From assembly GCA_944472135.2 (NCBI GenBank), contig OX235263.1:6493517-6557516 (forward strand): a stretch of 64,000 bases of DNA, read 5' to 3'. Every line of letters begins with the position of its first letter. The first letter of the stretch is position 1. Both the position numbers and the translations under genes were made by a program. Shown one piece after another: positions 43,600-55,844 of this stretch. The stretch is from Trichobilharzia regenti (taxonomy: Eukaryota; Platyhelminthes; Trematoda; Strigeidida; Schistosomatidae). Below the pieces are notes generated by a model. The model did not search any database and was not told the origin of the DNA. It saw only the letters and a list, made by a program, of their open reading frames with translations.

Positions 43600-44245
43600 A
43601 GCATCGTCGTTTCAACTACATGAGTGCGGAACTGATGAGGATATCAAAGCAGCGAGGATCAGGAAAGCAGGACAAGCCTTCATTTCGCTCACGTCTGTGT
43701 GCAGGGCAACAACACTCAGCATGAAGATGAAAATAAGATCCTGATTTACAACTCCAATGTGAAGTCAGTGCTACTTACTCTACGAATCAGAAACTTGGCG
43801 CGTCATAAAACGCATCTCAAACAAACTACAGACATTCATGAACGGCTGTCTTCGCTCAAGATCAGATAGCCAGCCAGAAAAGACCAGCAACAGGGTGAGA
43901 TCTCCCGCAATGAGCGAACCAACCAGGAACCGATTGTGCAACAGGAAGGTGTGCAGGAAGAAATGGAGGTGGATTGGCTGACCATACTCTGAGGAAACAA
44001 TCCATCAAGTGACATTACTAGACAAGCCATCACTCGAGTAGAACCCGAAACGGAAGCGGCAAGTTGGTTATCAGTGCAAGGGTGAGGGTGACTTGGAGGA
44101 GGTGATGTGAAAAGTAGATGAAAGCATGTAGGGAGACTTGGAGCCAGGTGAAAACTTTAGCAGAGAACCGAATGCAATGGAGACGTTTGGCTGAAGCCCT
44201 ACGTTCCTCTAGAAATTAAAGGAAGTAATATTAATAAATAATAAT
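43600..44245 (+). pseudogene. RTE-like LINE C-terminal remnant
   Basis: CGTDEDIKAARIRKAGQAF (about 43628-43685), YESETWRVIKRISNKLQTF (about 43780-43835), KWRWIG (about 43960) and the end gagccaggtgaaaacttta, then a (TAA)n tail. The order is the RTE C-terminus; stops interrupt it. Confidence 0.8.
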
Positions 44246-44249
44246 AACA

Positions 44250-45010
44250 TGGATGAACCTGGATTTCAAGGGAGACTTAGCTTGCTATATCCTCAGGAGA
44301 GCATCCTTCACAGAAACGCAGCAAAATGTAGTGTTCTCCAGTCGTGCATTGGTCTGCAGAAGCTTTAATGATAAAATCTTGCATCTAACCACTTCTATGC
44401 GCATATATCAGTCCACCTGTTCCTGTGGAGTCGGCCAGTCAGGTACATTCGTCGTTCGACGCATATCTTGTCGAAAAAGGTTCAAGAACACTATCCAGCT
44501 TGACTGCGAGAAGGGGATAGTAACTGTATAAGGAGTGCGATAATTCAACACATTTCGTAGAAAAATGGTCATTCTGTTATCTCAACAAACGCCACCTCCT
44601 TCAAAGTGATCTATAAAGTGAGAAATAACATACCTTTTTTACACTATGGAAGCCAAGGCCATTCAGTTGGCAAAACCAGAGTTATGCATACAAAATAAAA
44701 TCACCCCCGCCCCCGCACTTCTACTATCGTTGCTTACAACCACGCTGACTTCTACTGACTTGATGTTTGTGTGCTTATTCTTTTTTCCCAATTCCTTATA
44801 ACATTTATAGTTTTCAGCACTCTTGCATAATTCCATATTTTTCTTTGCTTCTATGTGCATCTTAACCACAACTCACTATACATCTTATTGCGTAACTTCT
44901 TTTATGTGTTGGTTAACATTATTAATTACTTTTTTTGACAACAAATTACCACTACCCTCTTATCAATCTTCACCACCACCCCCCCCCCAGTTATAATTTG
45001 ATTATTCATT
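44250..45010 (+). pseudogene. PLE endonuclease remnant and 3' flank
   Basis: DFKGDLACYILRRASF and LHLTTSMRIYQSTCSCGVGQ align with the PLE at 2807. The YIG motif is disrupted (QSGTFV). The 3' flank resembles that of the first PLE, including a segment near 45360-45420. Confidence 0.75.
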
Positions 45011-45044
45011 ACAATTTTGAAATATCTTGACAATAATAATAGTC

Positions 45045-45265
45045 AATTCATGAATCACTGGATTGCGTCCCAGTAGCTTAGTGGTCTAGGAGCTAGCTCG
45101 CTTTGTAAACGAGAAAGTCCTGGGTTCGAACCCTGGCCGTGGGTGTGTACTGCTGAAGAGTCCCAGGCTACGACGAAGTGGCTGCTGTCCAGTACTTCCT
45201 GGTGGTTTTCTAATGGTTCTTTCTCTAACGGATATCAGCTCACAATGAAATCCTTCAAAACAATA
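45045..45265 (+). mobile_element. SINE-B copy
   Basis: The tRNA-like head (cccagtagcttagtggtc, gggttcgaaccc) is followed by gtactgctgaagagtccc, gacgaag and gctgctgtccagtac. GAAA is changed to GAAG. A (TA)n run lies at about 45326-45354. Confidence 0.8.
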
Positions 45266-45327
45266 ATCCTAAGTAATTTTGTATTCTTATAGGACAAACC
45301 AAATGTACACATACACACATAAATAAG

Positions 45328-45359
<32 letters not shown>

Positions 45360-45424
45360 CGATTGTACAGCTAAATGAATGAATTCACTGCAGAAAAGAC
45401 TCTTCGGTGAACTTTATTAATAAT

Positions 45425-46430
45425 ATTATTGTTCCCTTGGGTTCCTAGTGGAATAAAGGGAGGGTTTCAACTGTACATCTCAACTTACAACTTCTGTCTT
45501 CCTTCTGCTGTACTTTCCACCTCCATCCATCCATGTTAGTCCATACGCTTTCAACTCCTCTTCACACCACCTCATCCATGTCACCCTTCCACTGACGACC
45601 CACTCGCCGCGTGCTTCCCTTTCTGCCTGGTTCCACTCGAGGAATGGCCTGACGCGCGCGCGGTTTCACCCAGCGCGATGCCTCCTCAACGAGTGAGTGT
45701 CCAATCCATCTCAATCCATCTCCACTTTCTCCTCCATATTTGTTGGTTGCCGATTGGTTGGTTCTTGTTTTGTTTGTTTGTTTGTTCCCATAGTTTCCCA
45801 TAGTTGGTGATTCTTTCCGGCCCGCCCGACCATCTGATCTTCAGTATAGAGCCAGCGAAAACAGTTGTTGGTTGACAAAGGTCTGGGCTGCAACAGGCTG
45901 TTGGTGGAAATATTCTTTGTCACCCGCCCGCCCGCCAAGTTTCTCATCCGTCCCGTATAAAAGAACTGACTGACTGACTGACTTGGCGTTGTTTGTATTG
46001 AAAATCCGACTGAATTTTGTTGTTGATTGTGGCTGGCTGAGTGACGAAGATTGATATCCAGATTCGTGGTTTCAGTTGGTTGATGATGAATGTGTGTGTG
46101 TTTCTCGCCTGCCTTCCCGATTCTCTCTCGATTTGACATCGTCGTCCGTTCCGACATCCTGTAGTTGAGACAATGCTCCTCCCTAGATAAGTGAATGAAG
46201 TAACCTCTTTCAAGTCACGCTCCCGTTGATGGTGATTCGCGCTGGATATTGCTATTGTTGCTGTTGTTGCTGTTGGTTGGTTATTTTCATAACCTCCGTC
46301 TTGTTCACTTATGTTCACCTGGAGTCCTGTCTTCGCCATCGGCTTCTTAGACCAGTTTGTCGGTCGGCTTTCTCTTGTAAGTCTTCGATTTTGTGTGTGT
46401 GTGTGAACTACGTGTTTTTTCATCACTAAT
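45425..46430 (-). pseudogene. RTE-like LINE remnant, second subfamily
   Basis: Minus strand: KTGLQVN (about 46330), LKEVTSFTYLGRSIVSTTG (about 46215-46160), and near the end RWIGHSLVEEASRWVKP (about 45710-45660) with GRKGSTRRVGRQW. This is the RTE RT end and C-terminal domain. Closest in the window to 10500-11900. Confidence 0.75.
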
Positions 46431-46839
46431 GTCTGGATGGGGATTATTCATGAATTAATTTCGTGTATTTTAAATTATTTAATGACAAAAATTGTAATGC
46501 TCTTTACATTTTGGATGCGTCAATTTTATAGTATCTCTTTTCTACTAACACTCAAACATTAAAGTATGTTATTATCATGTACCATGTAACCATTGTAATT
46601 TCAGGTAGTTTGCAATTAGCTGATGAGAACCTGTGAAATAGAATAACAATATCATTTTAAACTGCGAAATTAGTTTTCCTTTCTTTATCGAAATGCGTAG
46701 CTTTGTCTCACTCACTCACTCACTCACTCACCCACTCATTGACTTCAATCCTTGATACAATCCTCTTTTATTTTCATTCAAGTTGTTATACTCCCCTAAT
46801 TTTTCATTTCATCACCAGCAGTGGGTTACATCCGGTCGG

Positions 46840-47010
46840 GAGTGATGGTGGAGCTGGTAGAAGTAGTCGGAATTCATGCATAGGCTAGCCATTGAGTCGA
46901 CTCCCAATGGCTGAATGGTATACAAGCTAGCTTGCTTTGTCACCTCAAGATCGTTGGTTCAAACCCCACCCGATGAGTGCCTACTACCGATGAGTCCAAA
47001 GCACTGAGTT
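46840..47010 (+). mobile_element. SINE-B head fragment
   Basis: tcccaatggctgaatggtat and ggttcaaaccccacc form the head; a short degenerate hammerhead (accgatgagtccaaagcac) follows. (CACT)n lies upstream at 46708-46735. Bases 46431-46700 are unassigned. Confidence 0.7.
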
Positions 47011-47039
47011 CAGAACTCATATTAATATATGTGGGTAAA

Positions 47040-48450
47040 ACTTGAGCACTGTGGTAGTAAGTAATTCCATATTAGTTTGTTTATTAGATGTATCACACAC
47101 AGTGAGTGAAACAGTATTACTGTTTACTGGATAACACAGTTTCGAACACAATTCATTATTGTTCATAATCATTCCATCAATTATAATCACACGAACTCGA
47201 AACTTCAGTTTTTAGTTTATCTAATACCCTGCCTGCAATGATTGTCAGGTCAAATACATAGGTCAAAATAGTAGAACAGGAGCAGTCAGACTAGCCGAAC
47301 ATAAAAACCTAGCGAAATCTAGATTACATCATGAGTTGACATTGGTTAGAGAACCATTGGAAAACCTGCAAGGAGTACTGGAGAGTGGTTTCGTCCTAGT
47401 TTGGGACTCTTCGGCAGTACACACCTACCCCACCGGGGTTCGAACGCAGGACATCTTGGTTACAAGGCGAGCCAGCTCGTAGACAATTAAGCCACTGGGA
47501 CACGATCCAATGGCCAGTGCATGAATTCTAACTTCTATCAATTCGCGATATAGCGCAACCACTAGCCAATGTCTTCGGCGAATATTTGTCCTCACACCCG
47601 ACCTGCTGCACCCTACTGGTCATGAATCGGCAGAAGTTCAAATTCATGTGCTGGCTATTGGATCGGGTCCCAGTGGCTTAGTGGTATACGAGCTCGCCAT
47701 GTAACCAGGAGGGTTCTAGTCTTGGTGGTGGGCGCGTACTGTTGAAGAGTCCCAAACTAGTCTGACGAAACAGCTGTCCAGTACTCCCAGCTGGTTTTCC
47801 AATGGTTCTCCCTCTAACCCATGTCAGCTCTCATGATGAAATCCTGTAACCAATCAACCAAATCTCTACAAACCAATGATTGAATATCAATGAGATGCTC
47901 ACTGGTAAGTATTTACTTGGAGTTCCAGTGTGAAATTGTGACCAGCAGGGTGCAGCAGGTTGGGTGTGAGGGCAAATACTCTCCATCGAAGACATTGGCT
48001 AGTGGTTGCGCTATATCGTGCATTGGCAAAATCTAGATTAGTTGACCCGAATAATATAAGAAATCTGAAGAATAGTTCAGGTATAGCACTGCACACTACA
48101 TGCAGTTACACACAACCATACAATAGGATGGATGGGATAATATGACACTTTTTAGAAATCTGATGTCACAGGTTGGAGGGGGGAGATTGATAACATGTAA
48201 TTGGAATGATTCACAACACCTGTACACGTAGATATCTGGAAAATCCTACTACCACGCCTACGATGACAAATAGGAGAGAACAAAGAAAACTATAAAACTC
48301 AAGTTTCGAAGTCGTGTAATTATATTCGATATGATTACGAACAAAATGATGAATTTCGTTCGAAACATTGTCATCCAGTAAATATTAATACTGTTTCACT
48401 GACTGTGTGATACATCTAATAAAAAAAACTAATATGGAAGTCCAGAACTC
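47040..48450 (+). mobile_element. Third PLE family: endonuclease fragment between inverted ends
   Basis: About 165 bp at 47040-47216 and 48288-48450 are inverted copies (shared: ccatattagt, attagatgtatcacac, gtgaaacagtatta, gtttcgaac). Between them lies YPACNDCQVKYIGQNSRTGA with RLAEHKN, a GIY-YIG nuclease with CxxC. It continues after the nested SINE-B pair as AKSRLVDPNNIRNLKNSSGI. RT is missing, so it is a deletion derivative. Confidence 0.75.
47327..48028. mobile_element. Inverted SINE-B composite with 12-bp target duplication
   Basis: A minus arm (about 47327-47625) is joined to a plus arm (about 47626-48028). aaatctagatta occurs exactly at 47315-47326 and 48029-48040. Excising it restores a continuous PLE coding stretch. 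The minus-arm hammerhead is changed in its cleavage region; the plus-arm core reads TTGAAGA. Confidence 0.85.
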
Positions 48451-48546
48451 CTTGGTTGCTTTTTTAATGCTAGTCCTTTAACTGATATCACTTCCATAAA
48501 CAAATCAAATCCAATTCTTGAAAATAAATAAATGAATATGAATCAT

Positions 48547-48822
48547 TATACAATTGGTGGATGGTGGCTAGCAGTGGAATCCAGGATGCGCATTTCGTCC
48601 TATTTGGGACTCGTCAGCTGGATGTACCTGCATTTCTCAGTGAGTGATGATGTTCCCACTGAGGCTCGAACCCAGTAGCCATAGTTTCAAACGCCAAAGC
48701 GTTATCCATTAGACCACTTGGGCCACGAGAGCCACTGCCTCTTGTGCAACGGGTCATATTAATTATTGAATTGAATTTTCGGTCCAAACAATCCACGGGA
48801 AAATCAAAAATTCAATTCAATA
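48547..48822 (-). mobile_element. SINE-A insertion with 12-bp target duplication
   Basis: Minus strand. 5' module, complete tRNA-like head (cccaagtggtctaatggata on the minus strand), hammerhead at 48571-48631, tail ccaccaattgtata. aatatgaatcat flanks both ends (48535-48546 and 48823-48834). This is the most complete single SINE-A in the window. Confidence 0.9.
48571..48631 (-). ncRNA. Hammerhead ribozyme, SINE-A
   Basis: Minus strand: gcaggtacatccag, CTGACGA, stem II gtcc/ggac, GAAATGCGCATC, ctggattccactgc. All fixed core bases are present. Confidence 0.85.
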
Positions 48823-48835
48823 AATATGAATCATA

Positions 48836-50584
48836 ATTCTAAAACTGGACAATGGGAAAATGATTTGATAAGAAAATTACAATTGCTTGATATTCTTGTT
48901 GATGTTGTTCTCCTTCTTCTTTTTCTGGTTGTTCTCGTTGTTGTTCCATTTAATCCGTTCTCTTTTTTTGCCTCTTCTTTTTGCTTCTATCCACAGGTTA
49001 GCAACTATCTGTCTAATCTTGACCTTAATGTAATCATATTAAACATAATAAGCCCCGTTTGTTGTCAAATACATTAACCACATATAGGCTAATAAACATA
49101 CAATGTGAGGATGAGATTATTTTTAGTGTAAAGCATTAAGAAAGACAGAGAAGGGAAGTGGACAGAAGAAGATTCTCTTGGGGCAGGGTCGGGGGAGGGC
49201 GGCCGGAAGAAAAAGGGAGGAGGCAGTAATCATCACACCAATAGGAGTTGGGGGGGCGGGAAGGAAGGAAATATATATGTATTGATTGCATGGAGGATTT
49301 TGGTTTTAAAGAAGGCATTCATCAATCTCGTGTGGTTCTTCTACTTGTGCATGTTATATAGCCTTGTAAGGCTTGTTAACCTATTTGAAATTGCATGTAT
49401 GTGTGTATGCGTGTTGTAACTGATTATGTAATCCTATTCACAACAGTGAACAAACACTCTCCTCTGCATATTGTTCATTGTATTATGTCTCACGTATAAT
49501 ATTTATTGTACAATACATACACTTTGTATGCGTGTTTTTGTAGTGGCAATGAAAAGCCAAGCCTTAGAGATTAAAAACACACACCAAAAAAGTCTGAATA
49601 ATGAATAGTGTTCATTCATCATCATCAACATCGTCTTCCACTTGGCATCTTTTGTCATAAGACAAGTGAATTGGGAGACGGGGGGGGGGTGGGTAAGATT
49701 CACCAAGATTTAGTGAAGACTTAATTTGAGAGAGGGATAGAGAACATTATTAATCATATATAAATATGTGTTATAATTAATGCTTTCTAAGGTTAGGTAT
49801 GTTGTATTCAAAAACATTTGGTGTAAAGCAAGCATTTCAGCAGGAGATGTGATTAATTCTTCACGGCATAAGATTACACATGCATAATTGATCATGCTGT
49901 TTAAGTGTTGAACTATAACATTACATGGCATAACATAACATAACATAAGAGCAATTGTAACCATGTTAAGTACATTTGGTAACTAGACGAACAATGTGAT
50001 TACAAGAGTGAATTTAATTATGTTATGTTAAATATGCTGCAATGTTTTATTAGGCTTTTTGGTTGAATGTCTTTTGATATACAAGTATGACACTGAATTA
50101 TACTCATGCTGTGCTTTTATTGCGAATTTGTAAGTCAGAGGTTCATTGGGGAGGCTAGGGAAGCTAATTAGTTAGACTGCTTCAAATGACTTTGAGATCG
50201 CTTTCCGGTTGGTTTCAGTCAGAAATAATAATAATAATTTGCTTTGTTCCAAAACAGAACTTGTGATACACAAATGGAATTCTCAGCATTTCACTACAGT
50301 ATTGAGCATCCAATTAGTACATTAACAATAAATAAAATTCTACATAGATTATGGGTAATCTCGGTTAGTTTTGACAACAACATATTGACATGTCGGTAGC
50401 AAAGCCAAAAGTGAACAGAGTGTTTGGTGTTAGAAAAGTAGATGCTAGCAAATTTACTGGCATAAGCAGAAGAAAGAAACAAAACAGCACATAACAAAAG
50501 AGAGAGAGAGAGAAAAGGAAAAGAAAGAAAGGAAACGTTGTACCTATAAATGACATGAGTTGGAAAGACGAGATTCAGTTGTTC
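48836..50584. other. AT-rich stretch, no recognised element or gene
   Basis: The longest stretch in the window without a recognised repeat family. Several short frames are low-complexity or hydrophobic by composition. A G-run lies at about 49680-49689. Confidence 0.5.
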
Positions 50585-51448
50585 CACTGACTATTTAATA
50601 AGTTATAGCTATCACGCCTAATGCTTTCTTCTTTGTCACAGAGAACACGAACGAGCCAAGTAGGTAGGGTATGGTTGAGTTTTTGTACTTCCTAGTGTGA
50701 GCATATAGTTTTCTATCAAGGCTTCTTGTCCTGCCTGATGTGATAGAGATACAAGGCGAGAGTTGTGAATGAAGAGGGTGATATGAGTCAGATAGAATGG
50801 ATTTAGCCCATTCTTCACATGAGTCCATGTGCCTGTCAACCAGAATATTAACAAGCTGGTTAAGTGGCACCCTGTGACTTACCCTGCTGACAACCTTTAA
50901 CATCCTGCGTAATAAGGTATAGTCTTTCTTCAGTAGCCAGCCCTGGAAAAACTAAGGGGGAACAATAGAGAATAATAGGCAGGATGTAAGAGTTAACGAA
51001 TTGTAGGAGTAAGGATTGGGTTGGGTTATTCCAGAATGTCTTAACTTCTTGATGTAGAAGGTGAGACGGAATATTTTCTTAGAAATCATCAAGATATGAG
51101 ACGACCAAGAAAGATCAGCAGATAGAATGACTCCAAGACATTTAATCTCCGACTTGGTCACTATTTCAGTGCCATCTATGTTGCATACATCGCGAGTGAT
51201 AATCAGTTTGTTGAGGTCAGATTTATGCCTAAAGGTGAAATTGATTGACTGTTTGGCATTTGGAGGGGTTTAAGGTTGGCTGACTTGTCTGATAAAAAGG
51301 CATTTAGTTTGGAGCAGTCACTTTGACACTTGACAGGCAAAGGTACAGTTAGGTCATCAGCATATTTGACAAAATTAATGTCATTTGAGGATGGTAAGTC
51401 ATGTAGAAATAAATAAAAGAGAATTGGGGAGAGAAGTGATGATATATT
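50585..51448 (-). pseudogene. CR1/jockey-like LINE remnant
   Basis: Minus strand: YADDLTVPLPV (about 51370-51340), CLGVILSADLSWSSHI (about 51145-51100) and NILVDRHMDSCEEWAKSIL (about 50850-50790). These are the RT catalytic motif and the downstream region. Broken by frameshifts. Confidence 0.75.
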
Positions 51449-52990
51449 GCTTCAAGTCTTGACAAAGATGCAAAGTTTGTTCGAGAATGCTTTTCACACT
51501 ACATTGCTGCCTTTGACTCTATTCCCGACGGGGGGTACTTTTACTAAGGAAGCTGATTTCATCAAACACTGAGTCCTGAGTCACAAGGTGGCTGGGTTTC
51601 TTCTTACACACTGTTTTTCCTTAAATGGAATGCGATCCACTTCACTGCTAACGGAAACTGGTGTGCCTCAAGTTGTGCCTCTGTACTCTCTCTCTCCATT
51701 TATTTATTTTTCTTTCTTTTTGCATGACCTTTCGTATTCCTCCAAAGCTAACTTCATCACATATATGCCGATGATCTAACTATTTCTGTCTCAGGCGTTG
51801 TTTCTGCTTTGAATTGTTTTTATGTGATGAATAGTTCTTTAGTGGAGGTTAACTAATGGTCTTACCCAAACGGTGTTAAACTAAATCCATCTAAATGTCA
51901 TACTGTTTGTAGAATTTTAGTTTCAGATGCGAAAAAGACTTGCTTGCATGGACTGATTCAATCTGATGATTTTTGTAATACCGACGGTACTGTGATAGGC
52001 AGTAAATAGAATATCTTCTACCTGGACATCGATTTCTCTTCCAATCTCTACTGGTCGTCTTACGTATCTTATTGATTTCTAAAGGAAGCTTTCACTTGAC
52101 TTATTACATAGAGAAGTTGAGACTTTCTGCCGGGGTATAATAACTCAACCTCTTCTCTTCCAGTTTATTAATTTATGTATTCTACCCATTCCTCTTCTTT
52201 ATTGTCTCCCCCCACCACACTTATTCTTCCATGGGCTTCTTAAGAAAGACTATGGGGTATATTACGCAGAACATGGAAGGCTGTAAGTAGGGCTAGTGGT
52301 ATATGCCTTTGACTTAACTAACTGATATTTTTATTTACAGGATTTTATCATGAGCTGACATTGGCTAGAGAGCCGAGTACTAGAGTACTGGACAGCTGTT
52401 TCGCCAGTCATGTTTGGGACTCTTCAGGAGTACGCACCCGCCACCAGGGCTCGAACCCACGACCTTCTGGTTTGCAAGGCCAGCGAGCTAGCTCGTAGAC
52501 CATTAAGCCACTGGGACCCAATCCAATGGCCAGGCCATGAATTCTAATTTCTACCAATTCACGACATAGCGCGACTACTAGCCAATGTCTTCGATGGCGA
52601 GTATTTGTCCTCACACCCGACCTGCTGCAACCTACTGGCCACAACTTTCCGCTAGAACCCCAGGTAACTACTTACCTCAATAGGGCCAGTCGCCAGTGAG
52701 CATCTCATTGATATTCAAGCATTGGTTTGTAGGGATTTAGTTGATTGGTTACAGGATTTCATCATGAGAGCGGACATTGGTTAGAGAACCATTGGATAGG
52801 CGTTTTAATTCTTGTGAGCAGTTGGCTAAAGTTATCTTGTCTGATACCGAACGTCATCCTCTTCGGGGGGGAGGAGGTGACACCAGAAGAAACTTCATAA
52901 GAATTTACGCTCGTACAGCTGCTAAATATAAAAATTCTACCATAGCACCATGTTTAGCACGGGTGGTTGTGTGTGAAGATAGATAGAGAC
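51449..52990 (+). pseudogene. CR1/jockey-like LINE remnant split by SINE-B
   Basis: Begins abruptly where the minus-strand LINE ends. LLTETGVPQVVPLYSLSPF (motif B, about 51642-51700) and YADD-like atgccgatgatcta (about 51764) are followed by the post-RT part. It resumes at 52800 (SCEQLAKVILSDTERHPL) after the SINE-B at about 52337-52797. Confidence 0.75.
52337..52797 (-). mobile_element. SINE-B insertion, slightly more than one monomer
   Basis: Minus strand. acaggatttyatcatgag occurs at 52337 and again at 52751, a period of 414 bp, so the first and last parts are the same sequence. The hammerhead at about 52385-52435 has a changed stem II. Confidence 0.8.
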
Positions 52991-53604
52991 AGTCAGATGT
53001 CAGAAAAGAATTTATACACCTTTTAAATCAGTCACTGTGAACTGCAAAGTATAAACAATGATTGTCAAAGAACTTAACTCTAAGTTCCTAATATTTGCGA
53101 AGACGCTTCGAATCGATAATTACGGTGAACGATAGTTGGATTTAACTGCAAAACACAAGGACTTGTAATAATAAAATATATATTGTTCGGCAGTTAAATT
53201 TGATATTTCATAGAAAGGTCTATAAACAAATATTTTATTCAGGGGAAGCACGAGTACTTTTATTCGTATTCTTCTGTCTTCTTCCAACTTGTACACGATT
53301 GAATCATTCGCGCCTTCAAGTTGCCCACCAATGGCTGTCAAGGTCAATGAACCAACGTTCAATGTTCACATTCCTTTACAATGATTATAATTAAGTGTAT
53401 TACTTATTATAGTATCCACTCATCATTCATGATGTTCAATTAATTTTCAAATTATGTGGTTTCATTAAATTTTTATAATTTTATGTACTTATATATTTAT
53501 AAAAAAAAAAGCTAAATAGTTGCAAAATGTATTTTAGAAATTCTGAAAATTCCATTCTCTGTCGTAATTATTATTACTATCGTTTGGGATAAAGCGATTT
53601 TTAA

Positions 53605-53885
53605 TATTCAAGTATTGGTTTGTAGAGATTTCGTTTCGTTGGCTGCCGGGTTTCAACATGAGCTGACATTGGTTACAGAACCATTGAGAAACCAACTGGA
53701 GAGTACTGGAAAGCTGTTTCGTCAGACTAGTTTGGGACTCTTCAGAAGTACGCACCCGCCACCAGGGCTCGAACCCACGACCTTCTGGTTACAAAGCCAG
53801 CGAGCTAGCTCGTAGACCATTAATCCACTGGGGCCCGATCCAATGGTCAACCTATGAATTCTAACTTCTGCCAATTCACGACATT
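53605..53885 (-). mobile_element. SINE-B copy
   Basis: Minus strand. The tail, the hammerhead region (gtactggaaagctgtttcgt, then gactcttcagaagtac) and the head (gggctcgaacccacg) are clear. Bases 52991-53600 to the left hold nothing I recognise. Confidence 0.85.
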
Positions 53886-53904
53886 ATTATTATTGTTATA
53901 TTCA

Positions 53905-54985
53905 TGTCCAACCTTGAAAGAACAAAGTTGAAACATGCAATCGACTAAAAAACCTCCTACTGTTGATATGTTGATGGCACATTTATAGTGTACAACAATG
54001 AAAGTCCTGCTTCACACTTACTCAGATTATTCAATGATACACACACCAACATTGAGTTTACTATGGAACATGAAAGTGATGGAAACTTCCACTTCCTCGA
54101 CATTGCCATGCAACGCCTAGAAGACAATAGTCTTCAAAAGTCAATTTATCGGAAGCCCACATGGAAAGGACAATACTTACACTTTAATAGCTTTTGTCCA
54201 AATGGTTAGCTTTAAACGCGGACTGTTCAAGACTCTGTACCATAGAGCGAAGAGAATATACTCTATAGAGAAATTAGAGGAAGAATTTGAGTTTCTTCAA
54301 AATATGTTGAAGAACAATGGGTACCCTCAAAGGTTCATCAACAAGTATGGACGATCTAAAGTCACAAATGTAAAACAAATCACAGTGGGTAGGTAAAAAC
54401 CCAATCTACATTCAGCTTGATTACAAAGGTGAAAACATTGCAGTGATGATCAACAGAAGGCTGTGTACATCACTAGCCATAGCCTATCCTGCAGCTTAGC
54501 TCGTTCCTGTCTTTGGGGCAATCAAAAGTGGATAGATATCCTTCTCATGTTAACTCCAAATGTGTATACAAATTTACATGTATCTGTGGGAGCAGTCACA
54601 TTGAAAGAACAGAAAGAAGGGCATGTCTATGATTTTCTGAACATGTAGCAAAAAGCGTATGTTTAAAGGAAACAAATGCTTTAAACAGTGCCATCGACAG
54701 GCATCTCATTTACACAAGTCATAAGGTGGACGTCGAAAAGTCATTCGAAATTATCAATAGGCAAAAGAGCTCATTTCTCCTCAAGTCTGCTAAAGCCATT
54801 TCCATCAAGCGCCTGAAACCTGATTTATGCGTTCAGAGAAAAGCGGTCATCAGTCTTTCTTTTCCCTGCCTGGTAACTGGATCTTTGACCTATAAGCAGC
54901 TGACGAGAAGGCAACGAAATAAAAGATGCAAAAACTGTAGTTCTTGCTTTGTTCGAATTCATTGAGGGGAATAAATGTATGAAAT
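53905..54985 (+). pseudogene. PLE: RT end and GIY-YIG endonuclease
   Basis: YVDG in place of YVDD (about 53965), then ESPASHLLRLFNDTHTNIEF and SIYRKPTWKGQYLHFNSF (53988-54209), NNGYPQRFINKYGRSK (about 54315-54370), CIYKF-equivalent DNA (about 54560) and EKSFEIINRQKSSFLLKSAK (54726-54800). Frameshifts are present. The catalytic Asp change shows the copy is dead. It is a close sibling of the minus-strand PLE at 36.9-38.1 kb. Confidence 0.85.
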
Positions 54986-55844
54986 ATCCTGCTAGACCTG
55001 AGCTCTATTCCAAGCCTCTTTCTGACTCTTTAGCTTGGTCCGCCTAATCCGGTAGCCAGACTGCTCTTACACCGCATCAGATATTGTGGTATTCAGGAAT
55101 GTATTTATGAGCGATAGTACAATGAGAATATAAGGAAAACACAATCACACCACAATACAGTGACAATCGCCCTCTTGTCCCTTGAAAATCCAATTATCCC
55201 CTACCCGCCAATATGTTTCAATCAGTGCAGATCAACAAAATTGATCGCTGAAAGCAAAATGACGAATTTCTTTGATCCCACACATTACAGTAGAATAATC
55301 ACCACCCGTTCACGTATACCGGATTCAATTCCTGGCCGATACACTCTAAACACTTTACCTAGTTTGATTACCGGTAGTAAGGTTAGAAAAGAGGAAAGGT
55401 TGGGGGTCAAGCTAGCCACTTGTAAAAGAGACACCACTATTAGTGAACTTCGACAGCTTTAAGATTTATGTTCTAATTAGAACGCAAAGGAATGGAAAGT
55501 AGATTTATCTTGCAACTCCCTTGTAGTTTAACAGTACTCATTGAATAGAACTGTTAATTATTTAAATACAAATCAATTACTATTCAGTTAATATTGATCC
55601 ATACGTAAATAAATTCACTAAAGGGTCAAACCTTTTTAACAATTGACAATGACGTAATGATTGTGATGAAAATGAGAGAATCTATTGTATCATACCTTAG
55701 AAAGTATGCAATTCATATGATCTATTAACGTCATAAACTTAAAATCAAAAATGCATTGAGTATTTTCTTGATTTTTTAAAAAAAGGTTTGTTGTCAATTT
55801 TCAGACGACTTTACGAAATTTGTTCTTCATCAGCAGATTTAATA
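54986..55844. other. Mostly unassigned, with a diverged SINE-C1-like tract
   Basis: About 55290-55435 has ggattcaattcctggccg, then tttacctagtttg and gaggaaaggttgggg, in the order of a SINE-C1 B-box and body, strongly diverged. The rest is unassigned AT-rich DNA. Confidence 0.4.

Noticed and set aside
45562..45801. Possible host protein with QAIPRVEPGRKGS
   Set aside because: The order of motifs (RWIGHSL, then this) is the RTE C-terminus.
45711..46157. 148-codon minus-strand open frame
   Set aside because: It is another frame of the RTE remnant that covers the same DNA, and shows no domain of its own.
47085..47125. Hammerhead-like gaaacagtattactgtt in the inverted end of the third PLE family
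   Set aside because: A stem III-like hairpin after GAAA is present, but no CTGANGA core precedes it.
48826..49077. 83-codon frame with hydrophobic segment as a gene
   Set aside because: It begins inside the target duplication of a SINE-A insertion and has no recognisable domain.
50294..50587. 97-codon hydrophobic frame, minus strand
   Set aside because: Low-complexity F/L/S composition from a (GA)n-rich tract; no start context, domain or homologous copy.
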